Shown here: one piece after another, positions 18,554-26,137 of the stretch
Layout of the letters: each line of letters begins with the position of its first letter
Numbering within the stretch: position 1 is the stretch's first letter
NCBI GenBank assembly: GCA_034932685.1
Contig: JAYFOM010000005.1
Span: 1 to 35,209 of the forward strand
DNA: 35,209 nucleotides
Origin: JAQUCI01 sp034932685
GTDB lineage: Bacteria > Bacillota_I > Bacilli_A > Erysipelotrichales > Erysipelotrichaceae
Direction of reading: 5' to 3'
The notes under the pieces: generated by a model
What the model was told of the DNA's origin: nothing
What the model saw: the letters and a program-made list of their open reading frames with translations, nothing else
Database searches by the model: none
Position numbers and translations under genes: made by a program

Positions 18554-19714
18554 TTAATCAATAAAGCCATGTTGCGAAAATACATCGTAATATAATTTTG
18601 CCATGTTATCATTACGTTTATACTCAACCATTTTTCGACCAGAGATACCATGTTCAACCAATAACTGTGGATTATCCAGATATTTTCTTATTGCTTGCAC
18701 AAAAGCATCAACACTTAATTCACAAATAAAACAGTTAACATTATCGATTGAATGTCTTTGAATGTTATTAATGCGATCACTTATCACAAGTCCCATGCCA
18801 GATGCTTTAGCTTCAATAATTGAACCATTACCATTTGAATAACCACATGGTAAAATCAAAATGTCTGCCATTTTGTAACATAAATGCATATCATCCCAAG
18901 AGGCAATTTGGTCTAAAAAAGTAACATCTTTAAGATTGTTATCAGTAATATAATTTACACATGCACTTCTTAAACTACCTTCATTGTTCATATGTAATGT
19001 AACACTTGGGTAGTTTTCTTTTATAACCTTATATATCGCAAGCGCCATTAGTGGATGATAACGTTCAACCAATCGATTAGCAAACAATAAAGTAAACTTA
19101 TCATTTGGTTTTTTGATTCTTATAGGATGGTTGTAGTATCCTTCAATATCTTGCGGATAAGGCAAACTGATCACTTTGTTTTCTTCAAATTGAAATTCCT
19201 CGATAAGTTGTTTTTTTGCACTTAAACCCATACCGATATATAAATCGACCTTATTAAACAAGAAATGAACCAATTTTAGTGTTTTTTTCGCGTTTTCTTT
19301 TGTAAGTAGCGTTTCACCAGTCTGCTCTTCTGTTACTAAAGCATATCTTGCCGGCTCAGTCATAACCGCAACTTTAGCTTTAAGCATGTGTGCCACGATA
19401 ACACCAAATACATGCCATGCCATAAATCCATGAAAAACAACAATATCTGGTTTGAACTTTATTAAATCTATGATCATCTTTATTGATACATAACCGAAAT
19501 CCGGAATCTTTTTAATTTTCTTGATCTTGAAGGAATCACTCATAATCTTACATTTATCTTTAAGATCTATCTGCCACCATATAGGTCTATTGGCTTCACG
19601 TTTAACATAAAACCAAAATTCAGCATCAAAATATTCTTGTAGTGCATAACAGAATTTAACTTGATATGGTGCTGACATACTACTAATAAAGACATACTTT
19701 TTCTTGTCAACCAT
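18554..19714 (-). CDS. Family 4-type glycosyltransferase (GT-B fold)
   Basis: The 386-residue protein has two Rossmann-like halves typical of GT-B enzymes. The C-terminal half (about 195-380) starts with a strand FTLLFANRLVERYHP, and its donor-binding region contains CGYSNGNGSIIEAKASGMGLVIS near 290-312, with the conserved glutamate of the E-x7-E-like motif. The first half includes VVFHGFMAWH near 95-104. It probably adds one sugar to the lipid-linked repeat unit on the inner face of the membrane. It is flanked on both sides by ATP-grasp ligases with gaps of 28 bases, and its ATG has GAGGT seven bases upstream. The donor and acceptor cannot be identified. Confidence 0.82.
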   Translation of the reverse strand: MVDKKKYVFISSMSAPYQVKFCYALQEYFDAEFWFYVKREANRPIWWQIDLKDKCKIMSDSFKIKKIKKIPDFGYVSIKMIIDLIKFKPDIVVFHGFMAWHVFGVIVAHMLKAKVAVMTEPARYALVTEEQTGETLLTKENAKKTLKLVHFLFNKVDLYIGMGLSAKKQLIEEFQFEENKVISLPYPQDIEGYYNHPIRIKKPNDKFTLLFANRLVERYHPLMALAIYKVIKENYPSVTLHMNNEGSLRSACVNYITDNNLKDVTFLDQIASWDDMHLCYKMADILILPCGYSNGNGSIIEAKASGMGLVISDRINNIQRHSIDNVNCFICELSVDAFVQAIRKYLDNPQLLVEHGISGRKMVEYKRNDNMAKLYYDVFSQHGFID

Positions 19715-19742
19715 TCTTAATACCTCGTTACATACGTTGTTG

Positions 19743-20756
19743 CTATCTTTTAATCTCTGTTATCTTAATATCTTTTTGAAATATCATTCCAGTCTTTACT
19801 TTGAATAATGATGGATTAGCAGATTCGTTATTAAGCCAATGTACAATCGCTTTTGGCAAATTCACCCCAGCTTGATGGGTGAAAGGATAACCCCCGCCAA
19901 AGCGAGCATTCATTTCTAGAATATATACTTTTTCATTAACGATAAAAGCATCAACATCCAAGTTGGCGATATGCTTGAGCTTTTCTGCTATTTGTTCACC
20001 AATATTCTCAAGCATCGCATTCTTACATGTTTCTGCACAATCAGTTTCACCACTTCGCATGGCATGTTTTATCTTGACAACAGTCGTTTGATAATTACCA
20101 TTAAGATCATTTATTATATCAAGACCATATTCTTGACCTTCTAATTTCTCTTGAATAATTACACTTTTCTCTAGATCAATACGATTTTGATATTTCAAAT
20201 ATGTGTTTGCAATATCACGATTCGCTTTATTGATCAATACCTGAAGTTCTTCATCATTATCTACTTGATAAAGACCGATTGATCCCATACCCCATCGTGG
20301 CTTAATGATCAACGGGTAATTTACTTCCCCATTGTTTATAGCAAACCTTAGCTCCTTTTGATCGATAAACGTTTTAGGGGTCGCAAAATGATTATCAACC
20401 AAGAAGTTAAAAGTTTTAAGTTTATCATTACAAATATCAATAACATCAATTGAAGAAACTATCACTTTGACACCAATCTTTATGAAGTTATCTTTATTCG
20501 CAGCTAATATCGGTAAATCAATATCAAAAAGTGGTATTATGGCGTTTATCTTATTCTCATAGCAGTAATGCATTAAAAAAGGGATATATTCAGGATCATA
20601 TATTAATGGTGTTACAACTGCTTTATCCGCAATCATAAAAGCCGGTGAGAGTTTTGTGCTATTTGCCACATGTACTTCATCACCTAGCTTAAGAGCTGCC
20701 TTAAAATAGTCAACCAAATAGCTTCTTCTTCCAACAGATGTTAATAAGATCCGCAA
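19743..20756 (-). CDS. ATP-grasp ligase of polysaccharide loci (TTG start)
   Basis: The 337-residue protein begins ILLTSVGRRSYLVDYFK, an opening seen in CarB/PylC-like ATP-grasp proteins of capsule and O-antigen clusters. ATP-binding elements are YPLIIKPRWGMGSIGL at 147-162 and the Mg-binding EMNARFGGGYP at 281-291, which is fully canonical. It is shorter than the other ligase in this unit and lacks its C-terminal domain, so the two are not recent duplicates. The start is TTG at 20756 with AAGGAG upstream; no ATG start would fit. As the first gene after the terminator at 20895-20920, it probably opens the second polysaccharide transcript. Confidence 0.83.
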   Translation of the reverse strand: MRILLTSVGRRSYLVDYFKAALKLGDEVHVANSTKLSPAFMIADKAVVTPLIYDPEYIPFLMHYCYENKINAIIPLFDIDLPILAANKDNFIKIGVKVIVSSIDVIDICNDKLKTFNFLVDNHFATPKTFIDQKELRFAINNGEVNYPLIIKPRWGMGSIGLYQVDNDEELQVLINKANRDIANTYLKYQNRIDLEKSVIIQEKLEGQEYGLDIINDLNGNYQTTVVKIKHAMRSGETDCAETCKNAMLENIGEQIAEKLKHIANLDVDAFIVNEKVYILEMNARFGGGYPFTHQAGVNLPKAIVHWLNNESANPSLFKVKTGMIFQKDIKITEIKR

Positions 20757-20845
20757 AATATATCTCCTTGGCTTTACACCATTATCGACATAAACGATTT
20801 TGTATTTGGTAGTATTATTGATGTCTATTTCTTATATCTGTGTTT

Positions 20846-20851
20846 ATTATA
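20846..20851 (-). promoter_or_regulatory. Possible -10 box of the second polysaccharide unit
   Basis: A perfect TATAAT on the minus strand lies about 90 bases upstream of the TTG start at 20756 and after the terminator that closes the fnlC transcript. No convincing -35 is seen at 16-18 bases. A promoter is needed here if the terminator is efficient. Confidence 0.4.
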
Positions 20852-20894
20852 CTACATTAACATTACATGTGTTTCTAATAATTATCCAACAATC

Positions 20895-20920
20895 AAAAAA
20901 AAACAGGTCCTTGACCTGTT
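20895..20920 (-). terminator. Rho-independent terminator after fnlC
   Basis: Minus strand AACAGGTC and GACCTGTT pair perfectly (8 bases) around a 3-base loop and run into a stretch of nine T residues. The stem overlaps the first base of the fnlC stop codon. This is one of the clearest terminators in the window. Confidence 0.92.
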
Positions 20921-22050
20921 CAACAGTCTTTTTGCCATACCACTCTATTAACATAATCAGTGTATGATAGAATAATCCTTACTACCTTAGTAGATACATT
21001 AGCTAATTGATAATCCTTGACAACACTCAAAGCATCATGCGTTTGTGTTTCTAATATCTTCAAGCCTTGTAAGATGCGCTCTTGTTTTAACCCTACCATC
21101 ATAACCACAGCCTCTTCCATCGCTTCAGGTCTCTCATGAGTTTCTCTGAGGTTCAATGCTTTAAGGTTGAGAATTGATGCTTCTTCACTAATCGTACCAC
21201 TATCACTTAATACTGTTTTTGCCTGCATTTGAAGTTTGATATAATCATTAAACCCTAAAGGCTTGATTGTTTGAATTAAAGGATCAAAGACAATATTTTG
21301 TTCTTCAATCATCTTCTTAGTTCTTGGATGAGTACTGAAGATCAAAGGCAAGCCATAGGTTTTAGCGATCATATTTAAGCTATCTACCAAATGATGAAAA
21401 TTAATTGGTGAGTTTATATTTTCTTCACGATGTGCTGATACCACAAAGTAACCATTAGGTGTTAACCCAAGTCGTTTAACAACATCGGAAGCTTCTATAT
21501 CAGCTTTTCTGGTTTTTAACACCTCATACATTGGACTTCCCGTTTTGATAATTCGATCAGCTGTTATACCCTCATTTAATAGGTATTCGCGTGCAATATC
21601 ACTATATGTCATGTTGATATCCGCGATGTGATCAACAATCTTACGATTCGTTTCTTCTGGTACTCGCTCATCAAAACAACGATTACCAGCTTCCATATGA
21701 AAAACCGGTATCTTTCTTTTTTTAGCGGCAATCGCACATAGACAACTATTAGTATCGCCTAATACAAGAAAAGCATCTGGTTTTTCAGCTATAAGAATAG
21801 GATCAATATTCATTAAGATGTTACCAATCGTGGCAATAGCGCTTTCTTTTGCTCCATCTAAAAAATGATCTGGTCTTCTCAATTTAAGATCATTAAAAAA
21901 TACTTCATTAAGTTCATAATCATAGTTTTGTCCTGTATGAACCAAAATATGTTCAATCGCTGTGCTTTGATCTAAAGCATTGATCACCGCTGATAAACGA
22001 ATGATTTCTGGCCTTGTACCAACAACTGTCATCACTTTTAACTTCTTCAT
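20920..22050 (-). CDS. fnlC: UDP-N-acetylglucosamine 2-epimerase-type enzyme, UDP-L-FucNAc synthesis
   Basis: The product belongs to the non-hydrolysing UDP-GlcNAc 2-epimerase fold. It shows VGTRPEIIRLS at the N-terminus, HTGQNYDYELNEVFF, FHMEAGNRCFDERVPEE and DSGTISEEASIL. Following fnlA and fnlB, it should catalyse the last step, C2 epimerisation to UDP-N-acetyl-L-fucosamine (WbjD/CapG equivalent). The open frame reaches 22101, but the ATG at 22050 is chosen: it directly precedes the conserved KKLKVMTVVGTRPE and follows GGAGGT located in the last codons of fnlB. That gives 376 residues, the usual size. A terminator follows immediately. Confidence 0.92.
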   Translation of the reverse strand: MKKLKVMTVVGTRPEIIRLSAVINALDQSTAIEHILVHTGQNYDYELNEVFFNDLKLRRPDHFLDGAKESAIATIGNILMNIDPILIAEKPDAFLVLGDTNSCLCAIAAKKRKIPVFHMEAGNRCFDERVPEETNRKIVDHIADINMTYSDIAREYLLNEGITADRIIKTGSPMYEVLKTRKADIEASDVVKRLGLTPNGYFVVSAHREENINSPINFHHLVDSLNMIAKTYGLPLIFSTHPRTKKMIEEQNIVFDPLIQTIKPLGFNDYIKLQMQAKTVLSDSGTISEEASILNLKALNLRETHERPEAMEEAVVMMVGLKQERILQGLKILETQTHDALSVVKDYQLANVSTKVVRIILSYTDYVNRVVWQKDC

Positions 22051-22051
22051 A

Positions 22052-23164
22052 TCATACCTCCAGGTAGTAAGTATCCGTATTATCAGGGTCAAATGATTCA
22101 TTCGCCCACATGATCGTAATCAAGTCGCTACTGCCGATATTTTCAATGTTATGGGTGTATCCACAAGGAATATCCACCACTTCATGTTTATCACCACTTA
22201 CATAGTATTCAATGATTGAACTAGCGACAATTTGACGAAAACGGATAATGGCTTGACCACTCACTACTAAAAACTTCTCATTTTTAGAGTGATGCCAGTG
22301 ATTTCCTTTTACAATGCCTGGTTTTGTGATATTTACTGACACCTGACCACGATCAGGTGTTTTGATAAATTCAGTAAATGAACCACGATCATCAACATTC
22401 GCTGTTAGTTCATATTTAAACTGGTCTTTTGGTAAATAACTCAAGTAGGTACTATATAGTTTCTTAGTAAAAGCGTCTTGCATGTTTAGAATCGATTTAT
22501 CATCTCTACTTTTTTTAAAGGAGTAAATAAGTTCTGCTATTTCACCAAGACTAATCGTATAAGCAACAGCTACTTCGCAAAATTCGTTTACGATATTAGC
22601 CTTACCATAAAGTGCCCTAATCAACTCATTTATAACATCATCAATATATATCAATTTCAACATGGCACTTGGATCATGTACTTGAATGGGCAATGAATGT
22701 GCTATGTTGTAGCAAAAAGTAGCTACTACACTATTATAATTTGGTTTACACCACTTACCAAAAACATTGGAGAAGCGATAAATCAAAGCTTTCGCATTAG
22801 TATCACGATGATAATTTATTAAGAGTTCTTCGCCTGCTTTCTTACTTCTACCATAAGGATTATCAAGTTCAGCCTGAGTGCTTGATGCCAACATTATTGG
22901 ACATGCATTATGGTATTTTTTTAAGGTTTCCAGCAAACTTAATGTTAAATCATGATTACCTTTTATAAACTCACTTTCATCTAACGGTCGATTAACCCCA
23001 GCTAAATGAAATACAAATTCTGCATCTTGACAATAACTATCAAGAAGTAAAGGATCACTATCCCTATCATATTCGTAAATTGTATGTTCTTTATTTTGTT
23101 TTAGTGTTGCGACAAGATTACGACCGATAAAACCCTTCGCACCAGTTACCAATATTTTCATCAT
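22052..23164 (-). CDS. fnlB: Bifunctional epimerase/reductase with C-terminal cupin, UDP-L-FucNAc synthesis
   Basis: The 370-residue protein has an SDR domain (about 1-245; TGAKGFIGRNL at the N-terminus, SSTQAELDNPYGRSKKAGE around the active site with Y-x3-K) and a cupin domain (about 255-370; GNHWHHSKNEKFLVVSG carries the metal-binding histidines). This two-domain layout is diagnostic of CapF/WbjC. It epimerises at C3 and reduces the 4-keto group of the FnlA product with NADPH. It overlaps the fnlA stop by four bases (ATGA), and its own last codons form the fnlC ribosome binding site, so the three genes are tightly coupled. Confidence 0.93.
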   Translation of the reverse strand: MMKILVTGAKGFIGRNLVATLKQNKEHTIYEYDRDSDPLLLDSYCQDAEFVFHLAGVNRPLDESEFIKGNHDLTLSLLETLKKYHNACPIMLASSTQAELDNPYGRSKKAGEELLINYHRDTNAKALIYRFSNVFGKWCKPNYNSVVATFCYNIAHSLPIQVHDPSAMLKLIYIDDVINELIRALYGKANIVNEFCEVAVAYTISLGEIAELIYSFKKSRDDKSILNMQDAFTKKLYSTYLSYLPKDQFKYELTANVDDRGSFTEFIKTPDRGQVSVNITKPGIVKGNHWHHSKNEKFLVVSGQAIIRFRQIVASSIIEYYVSGDKHEVVDIPCGYTHNIENIGSSDLITIMWANESFDPDNTDTYYLEV

Positions 23165-24180
23165 TTAAACCAACTCGCCAATTCTGCTTGGATATAATCT
23201 AATTTAAGTAGTTTCTCTTTGATCGCTTCAACATCAAGTTGAGTAGTGTTGTCTGAGTTATATTCACTCTCTTCACTAAGCAACTCACTACCTTCAACAA
23301 AGTATTTATCATAATTAAGATCTCTTTTATCAGCTGGAACTCGAAAGAAGTTTACCATATCTTCTGCTTTCACAAATTCTTCTTTCGTAAGCAAGGTTTC
23401 ATATCGTTTTTCGCCATGGCGAGTACCAATGATCTTTATTGCGTTATCAACCTTAAATAACTGTTTAATAGCCACGGCTAAGTCACCAATAGTGCATGCT
23501 GGTGCCTTTTGGATGATAATATCACCTGCCTCAGCATTCTCAAACGCAAACACAACAAGTTCAACCGCTTCTTCTAGACTCATCAAAAACCTAGTCATAT
23601 GTGGATTAGTTATCGTTAACGGTAATCCATTCTTTATTTGCTCAACAAACAAAGGAATGACTGAACCACGTGAAGCCATCACATTCCCATATCTTGTTCC
23701 ACATATCAACGTTTTCATTGGATCAATCGTCTTTGATTTGGCAATAAAAACCTTCTCCATCATTGCTTTTGATATCCCCATTGCATTGATAGGATAAGCA
23801 GCTTTATCAGTTGACAAGCATACAACTTTTTTAACTTTCATTTCAATCGCTGCCGTTAGTACATTATCAGTTCCAATAACATTTGTTTTCACTGCCTCAA
23901 GTGGAAAAAACTCACAAGATGGTACTTGCTTAAGCGCCGCCGCATGAAAGATATAATCCACATCATGCATGGCGTTTTTAACACTAGCTATATCTCTTAC
24001 ATCACCAATATAAAACTTTAACTTGTCATTATGATATGCTTTTCGCATATCATCTTGTTTCTTCTCATCACGGGAAAAAATCCTTATTTCTTTAATATCG
24101 GTATCAATATATCTTTTCATAACCGCCTGACCAAATGATCCAGTGCCACCTGATATAAAGATTACTTTGTTTTCTAACAT
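23161..24180 (-). CDS. fnlA: UDP-N-acetylglucosamine 4,6-dehydratase / 5-epimerase, UDP-L-FucNAc synthesis
   Basis: The 339-residue SDR enzyme performs the first step from UDP-GlcNAc: 4,6-dehydration with inversion at C5. NAD(P)-binding GGTGSFGQAV is at 11-20. The catalytic stretch STDKAAYPINAMGISK at 123-138 has Met134 where most SDRs have Tyr (M-x3-K138), as expected for the CapE/WbjB/FnlA group. The product keto sugar goes to FnlB. The ATG follows AGGGG at eight bases. It ends in TGA, which argues for the standard code. It is the first gene of a three-gene operon with an extended -10 promoter upstream. Confidence 0.93.
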   Translation of the reverse strand: MLENKVIFISGGTGSFGQAVMKRYIDTDIKEIRIFSRDEKKQDDMRKAYHNDKLKFYIGDVRDIASVKNAMHDVDYIFHAAALKQVPSCEFFPLEAVKTNVIGTDNVLTAAIEMKVKKVVCLSTDKAAYPINAMGISKAMMEKVFIAKSKTIDPMKTLICGTRYGNVMASRGSVIPLFVEQIKNGLPLTITNPHMTRFLMSLEEAVELVVFAFENAEAGDIIIQKAPACTIGDLAVAIKQLFKVDNAIKIIGTRHGEKRYETLLTKEEFVKAEDMVNFFRVPADKRDLNYDKYFVEGSELLSEESEYNSDNTTQLDVEAIKEKLLKLDYIQAELASWFK

Positions 24181-24250
24181 GAATGTTACCCCTAAATTTA
24201 TCTTTATTAATCTTATCGCTAATTATTGATGATAATACTATCTTTATTTG

Positions 24251-24259
24251 ATTATATCA
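24251..24259 (-). promoter_or_regulatory. Extended -10 promoter of fnlABC
   Basis: Minus strand TGATATAAT gives a perfect TATAAT with an upstream TG, which can work without a good -35; none is seen. The leader would be about 65 bases. Upstream, AGTTGA (24280-24285) and TCAACT (24300-24305) form an inverted repeat with a 14-base gap, which could be a regulator site. The rest of the 24181-24428 gap shows nothing further apart from the terminator listed next. Confidence 0.55.
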
Positions 24260-24403
24260 TAAAGTTAAAAGGAAAAAGGAGTTGATATATTCTATCTACT
24301 CAACTGTTTATTAAAATCAAACTTCATAAATCTGATTTATCTTTTATTATGAGGAAATCATCACGTTTACCTTTTGAATTGATGTGATAATAAAACGCGA
24401 TAT

Positions 24404-24426
24404 TTAAAAAACACCCGAAGGTGTTT
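24404..24426 (-). terminator. Rho-independent terminator with TTCG tetraloop
   Basis: Minus strand AAACACC-TTCG-GGTGTTT followed by a short T-run (six T including stem bases), then AAATA. It lies two bases after the stop of the membrane protein gene ending at 24429. The tetraloop is an especially stable one. Confidence 0.88.
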
Positions 24427-24428
24427 AA

Positions 24429-25553
24429 TCAAACATTTTTAGTTTTCAAATTTGATCGTAATGTTAATCCTAATAAAACTACTATCAGTCCAATATTTAC
24501 GCTAAGTCCTTTCATAAGTGTTCCAGTATCTTTAATCAATAGTTTATTGTTAGGATCAAGAAAATGATAATTTGTACCACTATGAATATTTGATAATAAA
24601 TCGCCGTAGGTAAAGGGACTAAACGAACCAAACGATGAAGTTATCATCATATAAAGTAAACCACAAGTCACTATCGTTAGTACTAGACTTAAGTACTTAT
24701 TATCAAATTTCTTACTAAAAATAGTGATCAAAGCAAGAACTACTCCAAAATTTAAGAAATGAAAGAACATTTGCGCTAGCACAAAAAGATACGAAGGAAA
24801 ACGCAATGGTTGATTCATTGATAAACTAAAATAACTAATTCCTCTTTCTACATTGCCCACTCCTTTAAATAAGATGAGAAGTACTAGAAATATTGCTAAT
24901 CCGATCATATAACTAGCAATCACTTTACACCATTCGTCTTTAAATGCTTTCACTGTATTTATTTTATCTTCATTGGATTTTTTTATGCGTGTTAGATAAT
25001 CAAAACTAAAAAGTATGATAAAAGCCCATATAAAGTATGTATTATGGGTATAAAAGTAGTAAAAATAATCAAAGGCTCCAACAAAACCAAACAAGGAAGC
25101 ACTACTTGGCTTCTTGTTATCTAAGTTAAGAATATTATAATTTTCGTGAATCTCAAATTTTGATAATGATCTCACTCTAAAATTATCATTCAAGTACGCC
25201 CTTAGTTCAACACTGTTCTGAAAACTCTCTAACATCAACGCAACTTCATTGAACAATATAGCAGCTTTATCATAGTCTTTAAATTGATAAGCTTCTTCCA
25301 TCGCTATTATACTATTAAACAAGTTAGTTAATTTTACTTGTTCATTACTCTTTATATTATAATCAAAATCAACAGTCTGTGCTTTAATAGCATCTTCTTT
25401 AAGTAATGCGATATCACTACTTACTGCATCACGCCACATACTATTATTTTCAAAATACACATTCATTCTAATCAAAGGAAAAACAGCGAAAATAACAATC
25501 ATTAATATTATTCGCTGTTTCTTAATTATCATCTTCACAACTTTTTCAAACAT
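24429..25553 (-). CDS. Polytopic membrane protein of unknown function, ABC-2-permease-like topology
   Basis: I do not recognise the family. The 374-residue protein has one N-terminal transmembrane helix (about 13-32), a large non-hydrophobic region (35-160) that would face outside, then five or six further helices (about 175-192, 210-230, 255-280, 288-310 and 345-365). That topology resembles ABC-2 export permeases, but no ATPase gene is adjacent. The start at 25553 is chosen over an upstream ATG at 25583 because AGGAG stands six bases before it and the upstream choice would overlap the preceding gene. It is co-transcribed with the secreted small protein just upstream and closed by a terminator, so the pair may form a working unit. 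Confidence 0.65.
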   Translation of the reverse strand: MFEKVVKMIIKKQRIILMIVIFAVFPLIRMNVYFENNSMWRDAVSSDIALLKEDAIKAQTVDFDYNIKSNEQVKLTNLFNSIIAMEEAYQFKDYDKAAILFNEVALMLESFQNSVELRAYLNDNFRVRSLSKFEIHENYNILNLDNKKPSSASLFGFVGAFDYFYYFYTHNTYFIWAFIILFSFDYLTRIKKSNEDKINTVKAFKDEWCKVIASYMIGLAIFLVLLILFKGVGNVERGISYFSLSMNQPLRFPSYLFVLAQMFFHFLNFGVVLALITIFSKKFDNKYLSLVLTIVTCGLLYMMITSSFGSFSPFTYGDLLSNIHSGTNYHFLDPNNKLLIKDTGTLMKGLSVNIGLIVVLLGLTLRSNLKTKNV

Positions 25554-25564
25554 TGGTGATCTCC

Positions 25565-25921
25565 TTAAGTTCGTGATGGACATGTTTCAGTTCCAACTTG
25601 ATACACTTCAGTAAAGGCATAGGAATAACTGTTACTTCGAAAAGGATTGAATATTCCTTGATTGCTTAAAGTATAAGTAATCGAAAAAAAGACTTTTTCA
25701 GCAATTTCATCATATTCATAAACATAATATGAGCCGGTAATTGGTGTATTAGTTGTAAAATATCCAAAAACCTTCTTACTTATGTAACGGCCTGTACATT
25801 CAGCATACACCGGCATTTGATAAGCATATGCTCGTAACTGTTCTTCTTGCGCTTTTACAGGTTGATTATAAACACAAAACATGATCGCAAATATTGATAG
25901 AAAACACCCTAATTTTTTCAT
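25565..25921 (-). CDS. Small secreted tyrosine-rich protein of unknown function
   Basis: The product has 118 residues. A signal peptide is clear: MKK, a hydrophobic core (7-18) and a VKA cleavage site near residue 24. The mature part of about 94 residues has roughly 13 tyrosines and two cysteines (C42 and C114) that could form one disulphide outside the cell; no family is recognised. The frame extends nine codons upstream, but the ATG at 25921 has AAGGAG at the right distance and makes a standard signal peptide. The stop TAA is followed at once by the ribosome binding site of the membrane protein gene, so the two are coupled. A strong promoter precedes it. Confidence 0.72.
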   Translation of the reverse strand: MKKLGCFLSIFAIMFCVYNQPVKAQEEQLRAYAYQMPVYAECTGRYISKKVFGYFTTNTPITGSYYVYEYDEIAEKVFFSITYTLSNQGIFNPFRSNSYSYAFTEVYQVGTETCPSRT

Positions 25922-26024
25922 TTTTCTCCTTTCTTTCATCAAGCACACAGGTACATCTGTCTAAATATAAGCGAATAGCGCAAAACATCCTAACCTCTAG
26001 TGTAGAATATTATTAAACATTTAC

Positions 26025-26053
26025 ATTATAGCAACTATTTTTATTATAGTAAA
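26025..26053 (-). promoter_or_regulatory. Promoter of the secreted protein / membrane protein pair
   Basis: Minus strand TTTACT (26053-26048), a 17-base spacer and TATAAT (26030-26025) with an upstream TG (TGCTATAAT). A -35 fit of four in six plus an extended -10 makes this a good sigma-A promoter. The leader is about 100 bases; no riboswitch fold is recognised in it. Confidence 0.7.
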
Positions 26054-26110
26054 CATTATTTCGTCTATTTATTATTATTTACAATATTTAGTAGTTTTTA
26101 TTTGATCATA

Positions 26111-26137
26111 AACAACAAAACCGACATTAGTCGGTTT
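26111..26137 (-). terminator. Rho-independent terminator after zwf
   Basis: Minus strand AAACCGAC-TAAT-GTCGGTTT forms an 8-base perfect stem followed by TGTTGTTT. The zwf stop codon TAA lies in the loop. It closes the pgl-gnd-zwf operon. Confidence 0.85.

Noticed and set aside
17248..20756. Calling the two ATP-grasp proteins carbamoyl-phosphate synthase large subunits
   Set aside because: They are 337 and 425 residues, far shorter than CarB with its two ATP-grasp halves, and sit among sugar genes with no carA.
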